A stretch of 9,294 nt of DNA, from contig DATMJI010000106.1 in NCBI GenBank assembly GCA_035553895.1, positions 1-9,294 on the forward strand, read 5' to 3'. The first letter of the stretch is position 1. Every line of letters begins with the position of its first letter. The position numbers and the translations under genes were made by a program. Positions 6,187 to 9,294 of the stretch are shown piece after piece. This DNA is from JADDRA01 sp035553895 (GTDB lineage Bacteria > Actinomycetota > Acidimicrobiia > Acidimicrobiales > CADCSY01). Under the pieces are notes generated by a model. That model did not search any database, had not been told where the DNA came from, and saw nothing but the letters and a program-made list of their open reading frames with translations.

Positions 6187-6224
6187 TCGCCGCCGTCCGC
6201 TTTCCTCCGATGTCTTGGCGGCGA
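6187..6224. repeat. 8-bp inverted repeat downstream of csaB
   Basis: TCGCCGCC (6187-6194) and GGCGGCGA (6217-6224) are a perfect inverted repeat with a 22-nt interior, starting 16 nt after the csaB stop on the minus strand. It could be a weak terminator between csaB and the small membrane protein gene. The bases that follow on the minus strand are AAAAGG, not T-rich, so the role is uncertain. Confidence 0.35.
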
Positions 6225-6240
6225 GGAGGGAAGGAACGGG

Positions 6241-7323
6241 TCAGGCGGACAGCAGGCGTTCCAGGGCGGCACCGTTGCCCTCCTCACGGAGCCGCAGGCG
6301 CCCCCGTGCGTCGGCCACCGCCGCCTCCGCCGCCTCGTGGCCGGCCCCGGCCAGGGCCTCGACGGCAGCCGGGAGGGCGGCCAGTCCGGCCTGGTCGGCC
6401 CCGAAAGCTACGGCCCCCGGGCCCAGCTCGCCGGCCAGGGCGTCGACCTTGGGGTCGTAGCCGAGGGACAGGGCCGGGCGGCCGCCGAGCACGGCGGCCA
6501 CCAGGGCGTGGTAGCGCATGGCCACCACCACCCGGGCCCGGGCGACCTCCCCCACCACCTCGTCCAGGCCGGGGCGTGCCGCGGTGGCGGGTGACGACAT
6601 GCGCTCGGCCACCTGGTCGTGCAAGGGGCCGTCGCGGTCGCCCTGGAGGGCCACGAAGTGCACGGCCAGGCCGGTGGCCGCGGCGGCGGCGTCGAGCGCG
6701 GCGGCGGCCCCGGCCACGAACCAGGGGGCGACCTCCCCGGCCCGCCCCAGGGCCACCGGCAGGCGACCCCGCCGGGTCGTCCACGGGCGCAGGCAGACGA
6801 CCAGGCGGTCGGCCACGGGCGCCTCGGGCAGCGGGAGCGACAGGGCCAGGTCGGCGGTCACCTCCACCGGCTGCACGCCGAGGCGGGACAGGAGCTCGGC
6901 CGAGGGCCGGTCCCGGGCGGTGACGACGGCCGAGCCGGCGAGGGCAGCCCGGACCAGGGCACGGGCGCCCCGGCCCTGCAGCGGCCCGGCCCCGATAGCC
7001 ACCACCCCGAGCGGGGTGCCGGCCAGCCGGGCAGGCACCACCCGGGCCAGGTGGTAGGGGACGTTGACGGCGCTGGTGCGATCCTGGAGCAGACCGCCGC
7101 CGCCGAGGACCACTGCCGCCGAGCGCCGGCCGGCGCGGACCAGGCCGGCGACGTCGTGGTGGTCGACGGTGGCCACCCCATGGTCGGCGGCCGTCGCCGC
7201 CGGGGCCACCGAGACGGCGCTGACGCCGGCCCCGAGCGCAGCCAGGCGCCGGCGCAGGGCGGAGAAGACCAGCTCGTCGCCGAGGTTGGTCGAGCCCACC
7301 CAGCCCGCCACCAGGACCTCCAT
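6241..7323 (-). CDS. csaB: Polysaccharide pyruvyl transferase, CsaB type
   Basis: A 360-residue member of the polysaccharide pyruvyl transferase family. These enzymes transfer pyruvate from phosphoenolpyruvate onto a sugar to form a ketal. CsaB does this on the wall polymer that SLH domains bind. Motifs seen: 'GWVGSTNLGDELVFSAL' (7-23), 'VVLGGGGLLQDRTS' (71-84), 'VAIGAGPLQGRGAR' (108-121), 'TARDRPSAELL' (135-145) and the strongly typical 'MRYHALVAAVLGGRPALSLGYDPKV' region at 269-293, where MRYHA and YDPKV are the key parts. Length and motif order fit CsaB well. The ATG at 7323 is supported by the motif block starting directly after it, and by TACTCT 7 nt upstream with no Shine-Dalgarno. It is divergent from the ABC exporter across 100 bp. 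The acceptor sugar is not visible in the sequence; pyruvylated ManNAc is inferred from the SLH-type amidase and wecB nearby. Confidence 0.9.
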   Translation of the reverse strand: MEVLVAGWVGSTNLGDELVFSALRRRLAALGAGVSAVSVAPAATAADHGVATVDHHDVAGLVRAGRRSAAVVLGGGGLLQDRTSAVNVPYHLARVVPARLAGTPLGVVAIGAGPLQGRGARALVRAALAGSAVVTARDRPSAELLSRLGVQPVEVTADLALSLPLPEAPVADRLVVCLRPWTTRRGRLPVALGRAGEVAPWFVAGAAAALDAAAAATGLAVHFVALQGDRDGPLHDQVAERMSSPATAARPGLDEVVGEVARARVVVAMRYHALVAAVLGGRPALSLGYDPKVDALAGELGPGAVAFGADQAGLAALPAAVEALAGAGHEAAEAAVADARGRLRLREEGNGAALERLLSA

Positions 7324-7330
7324 GGCCGGG

Positions 7331-7336
7331 AGAGTA
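7331..7336 (-). promoter_or_regulatory. -10 element of csaB (leaderless)
   Basis: TACTCT on the minus strand fits TANNNT and ends exactly 7 nt before the csaB ATG. No ribosome binding site is present. This is the spacing expected when the transcript begins at the A of the ATG. Confidence 0.5.
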
Positions 7337-7345
7337 GGCGGCCCG

Positions 7346-7377
7346 GCCCGCCGACCCCCTTGACCGGACCGGCGGGC
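7346..7377. repeat. 8-bp inverted repeat in the csaB/exporter divergent region
   Basis: GCCCGCCG (7346-7353) and CGGCGGGC (7370-7377) are a perfect inverted repeat around a 16-nt centre that contains the TTGACC proposed as the exporter -35. It could be an operator for the exporter, csaB or both. In DNA this GC-rich, chance remains a serious alternative. Confidence 0.35.
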
Positions 7378-7388
7378 TGGCCTAGGGA
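7360..7388 (+). promoter_or_regulatory. Possible promoter of the ABC exporter
   Basis: TTGACC (7360-7365) and TAGGGA (7383-7388) are separated by 17 bp, the ideal sigma-70-type spacing. The -35 matches five of six consensus bases; the -10 is poor. It would give a leader of roughly 28 nt before the ATG at 7424, with a weak GGGA 9 nt before the start. Confidence 0.4.
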
Positions 7389-7423
7389 AAGGGTCCCCCG
7401 CCGCCTCCCCGGGACACCTCGCC

Positions 7424-9217
7424 ATGAGCATCCTCAGGATCGTCCGCTACACCTGGGAACTGAAGCGCTACTACCTGGCCACGGCCGTGTTCGTGGTGGT
7501 GGTGGCCCTGTTGAACCAGGCCAACCCCTTCCTGCTCAAGTTCCTGGTGGAGGCCGTGGTGCGCCGGGGCTCGGGCGAGGAGGTGGCCACCGGGTACTTC
7601 GGCCTGCTCCTCGGGCTGCTCTTCGCCGCCGGGGTGCTCATCGCCGTGATCTCCAACATCCAGGGCTTCATCGGCGACCTGCTCGGCGCCAGGCTGCAGA
7701 CGCTGTTGAGCCAGCGCTACTACGACCACCTCATGGAGCTGCCCCTGGAGTTCTACGACAACGCCGTCACCGGGGGCATCACCAGCAAGCTCGAACGCAG
7801 CATCGCCGGCATCGCCGGGCTGGTCCAGGCCATGGCCAACAACTTCATCAGCTTCTTCCTCACCAGCGCCTTCACCCTGGTGATCCTGGCCCGCTACTCG
7901 CCGCTGGTGGCCGTCCTGCTCGGCGTCTTGTTCCCCCTCTACATCTGGCTGACCACCCGCACCAGCCGGGCCTGGCAGGCCAAGCAGGAGGGCATCAACC
8001 GCGACACCGACTACGCCAACGGGCGCTTCATCGAGGCCATCGCCAACATCCGGGTGGTCAAGTCGTTCGTGCACGAGGCGGCCGAGCGCCGCACCTACGC
8101 CGACACCCGCCGCTCCATCGAGGCCCAGACCCGGGTGCAGTCGGCCCAGTGGCACCGCCACGACGTCTGGCGAGGCCTCAGCCTCAACGTCATCTTCTTC
8201 GCCATCTACGCCATCATCATCGCCCAGGCCCTCAACGGGACCTTCGGCCCGTTCCAGCAGTCCATCGGCACGGTGGTGCTGATGCTGCAGCTGACGCTGC
8301 AGGCCCAGTACCCGCTGTTCGCCTCGTCGTTCATCGTCGACCAGATCCAGCACGCGTCGGCCGACAGCAAGGATCTCTTCGCGGTGATGGACCTGGTTCC
8401 GGCCATCACCGACCCGGAGGGGGCCACCGAGCTGGAGGTGCACGAGGGCCGGGTCGAGTATCGCGACGTCTCCTTCAGCTACCGGGGCGGCCAGCAGGTC
8501 CTGCGCCACGTCAGCTTCACCATCGAGCCGGGGACCAAGCTGGCCCTGGTGGGCGAGAGCGGCGAGGGCAAGACCACGCTGGCCAACCTCCTGCTGCGCT
8601 TCTACGACCTCACCGAGGGGTCGATCCTCGTCGATGGCCAGGACATCCGCTCCGTCACCCAGGCCTCGCTGCGCCGGGCCATCGGCGTGGTGTTCCAGGA
8701 GCCGGCGCTGTTCTCGGGCACGGTGGCCGAGAACATCACCTACGGCCAGACGTCCAGCACCGAGGAGGCCATGGTGGCGGCAGCCCAGGCGGCCAACGCC
8801 CACGGCTTCATCGAGCGCCTGGCCCAGGGCTACGACACCCAGATCGGCGAGCGGGGGGTCAAGCTCTCGGGGGGCCAGAAGCAGCGCATCGCCATCGCCC
8901 GCGCCCTGATGAAGGACCCGCCGATCCTCATCCTCGACGAGGCCACCAGCTCCCTCGACACCAAGGCCGAGCGCCAGGTCCAAGCCGCCCTGGAGCGCCT
9001 CATGCACGGGCGGACCACTCTCATTATCGCCCACCGGCTCTCGACCATCCAGAGCGTCGACACCATCGTGGGCATCCGCGAGGGCGAGGTGGTGGAGGTG
9101 GGGTCACCCGCCGAGCTGGCGGTGGGCGAGGGCATCTACGCCGAGTTGTTGGCCCTCCAGGCCCCCACCGACGCCAACAAGGTCAAGCTGGCGGGCTACG
9201 ACATCGCCGGCGTCTGA
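7424..9217 (+). CDS. ABC exporter half-transporter (MsbA/MDR type), fused membrane and ATPase domains
   Basis: A 597-residue type IV ABC exporter that should work as a homodimer or with an unseen partner to move a lipid-like or peptide/drug substrate out across the membrane. The transmembrane domain covers about 1-320, with hydrophobic segments near 17-40, 58-80, 138-157, 160-176, 253-270 and 282-300, and the usual coupling segment 'RFIEAIANIRVVKSF' (201-215). The ATPase domain follows: A-loop Y353, Walker A 'GESGEGKTT' (377-385), Q-loop Q425, X-loop 'ERG' (476-478), signature 'LSGGQ' (481-485), Walker B 'ILILDE' with catalytic E506, D-loop 'SSLD' and H-loop H537. All catalytic residues are present. 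The Walker A is slightly unusual, with E in place of A/C before GK and TT in place of ST. Substrate is not readable; its position divergent from csaB hints at a glycolipid or wall precursor, which is inference only. Confidence 0.95.
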   Translation: MSILRIVRYTWELKRYYLATAVFVVVVALLNQANPFLLKFLVEAVVRRGSGEEVATGYFGLLLGLLFAAGVLIAVISNIQGFIGDLLGARLQTLLSQRYYDHLMELPLEFYDNAVTGGITSKLERSIAGIAGLVQAMANNFISFFLTSAFTLVILARYSPLVAVLLGVLFPLYIWLTTRTSRAWQAKQEGINRDTDYANGRFIEAIANIRVVKSFVHEAAERRTYADTRRSIEAQTRVQSAQWHRHDVWRGLSLNVIFFAIYAIIIAQALNGTFGPFQQSIGTVVLMLQLTLQAQYPLFASSFIVDQIQHASADSKDLFAVMDLVPAITDPEGATELEVHEGRVEYRDVSFSYRGGQQVLRHVSFTIEPGTKLALVGESGEGKTTLANLLLRFYDLTEGSILVDGQDIRSVTQASLRRAIGVVFQEPALFSGTVAENITYGQTSSTEEAMVAAAQAANAHGFIERLAQGYDTQIGERGVKLSGGQKQRIAIARALMKDPPILILDEATSSLDTKAERQVQAALERLMHGRTTLIIAHRLSTIQSVDTIVGIREGEVVEVGSPAELAVGEGIYAELLALQAPTDANKVKLAGYDIAGV

Positions 9218-9231
9218 CCGGCCCCCCTCGC

Positions 9232-9288
9232 CCCGGCCCCCCTTCCCCCTCGCAACCCCTCCCAACTGGTGGCAGTTGCGGGGCCGGG
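9232..9288. terminator. Nested inverted repeat after the ABC exporter; probable terminator
   Basis: CCCGGCCCC (9232-9240) pairs perfectly with GGGGCCGGG (9280-9288). Inside it CAACTG (9263-9268) and CAGTTG (9273-9278) form a perfect 6-bp stem with a GTGG loop. CGCAAC (9251-9256) could instead pair with GTTGCG (9275-9280), an alternative fold. It starts 14 nt after the exporter stop, so termination is the simplest role. There is no T-tract before the window ends. Confidence 0.5.
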
Positions 9289-9294
9289 CTCGGC

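Noticed and set aside
5707..6236. Direct repeat GAGGGAAGGAA at 5707-5717 and 6226-6236
   Set aside because: Only 11 nt of simple purine sequence, both copies downstream of minus-strand stops. Too short and low in complexity to call a repeat family or attachment site.
5718..6923. 401-codon plus-strand frame across the membrane protein and csaB region
   Set aside because: It has G/R/P-rich composition without domains and lies antisense to two better supported genes.
7382..9034. 550-codon open frame on the minus strand, antisense to the ABC exporter
   Set aside because: It reads as low-complexity acidic and glycine/histidine-rich sequence with no motif, while the plus strand has every ABC exporter motif.

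Overview
The window is a gene-dense stretch of very GC-rich DNA, with G/C in almost every third codon position, GTG starts and TANNNT-type promoters. It looks like a chromosomal segment of a high-GC actinomycete (Actinomycetota). The amidase with three S-layer-homology-like repeats of the 'TRGQ.A.F' type and the overall gene mix make a member of Acidimicrobiia my best guess. That placement is inference, since no rRNA or other marker gene is present.

Layout, left to right. (1) 12-1055 (-): a free-standing LigD-type polymerase/primase domain protein for DNA break or gap repair. (2) 1067-1118: a long hairpin filling the gap to the next gene. (3) 1132-2919 (-) and 2940-3854 (-): a two-gene unit transcribed leftward, first a membrane-anchored family-2 glycosyltransferase, then 20 nt later an exported zinc amidase (PGRP/Amidase_2) with three C-terminal SLH-like repeats. 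(4) 3937-4507 (-): a MazEF-type toxin-antitoxin pair whose toxin reading frame is broken by a one-base shift. (5) 4529-5626 (+): a WecB-type UDP-GlcNAc 2-epimerase, divergent from the antitoxin across only 21 bp. (6) 5651-5714: a strong hairpin between convergent genes. (7) 5772-6146 (-): a small three-helix membrane protein of unknown role. (8) 6241-7323 (-): a CsaB-type polysaccharide pyruvyl transferase. (9) 7424-9217 (+): an MsbA-like ABC exporter half-transporter, divergent from csaB, followed by a nested inverted repeat at the right edge.

The common theme is the cell envelope. In Firmicutes, SLH domains bind a secondary cell-wall polymer carrying pyruvylated ManNAc. WecB makes the UDP-ManNAc precursor and CsaB adds the pyruvate. 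Finding an SLH-type amidase, a WecB-like epimerase, a CsaB-like enzyme, a lipid-linked-sugar type glycosyltransferase and an ABC exporter within 9 kb suggests that these genes build and use such an anchor polymer here. The genes are not one operon, so this link is inference.

A second theme is gene starts. Several genes (antitoxin, wecB, the small membrane protein, csaB) have a TANNNT-like hexamer 6-9 nt before the ATG and no Shine-Dalgarno sequence, as expected for leaderless mRNAs. I see no CRISPR, IS element, tRNA or rRNA. No stretch longer than about 150 bases lacks a gene.
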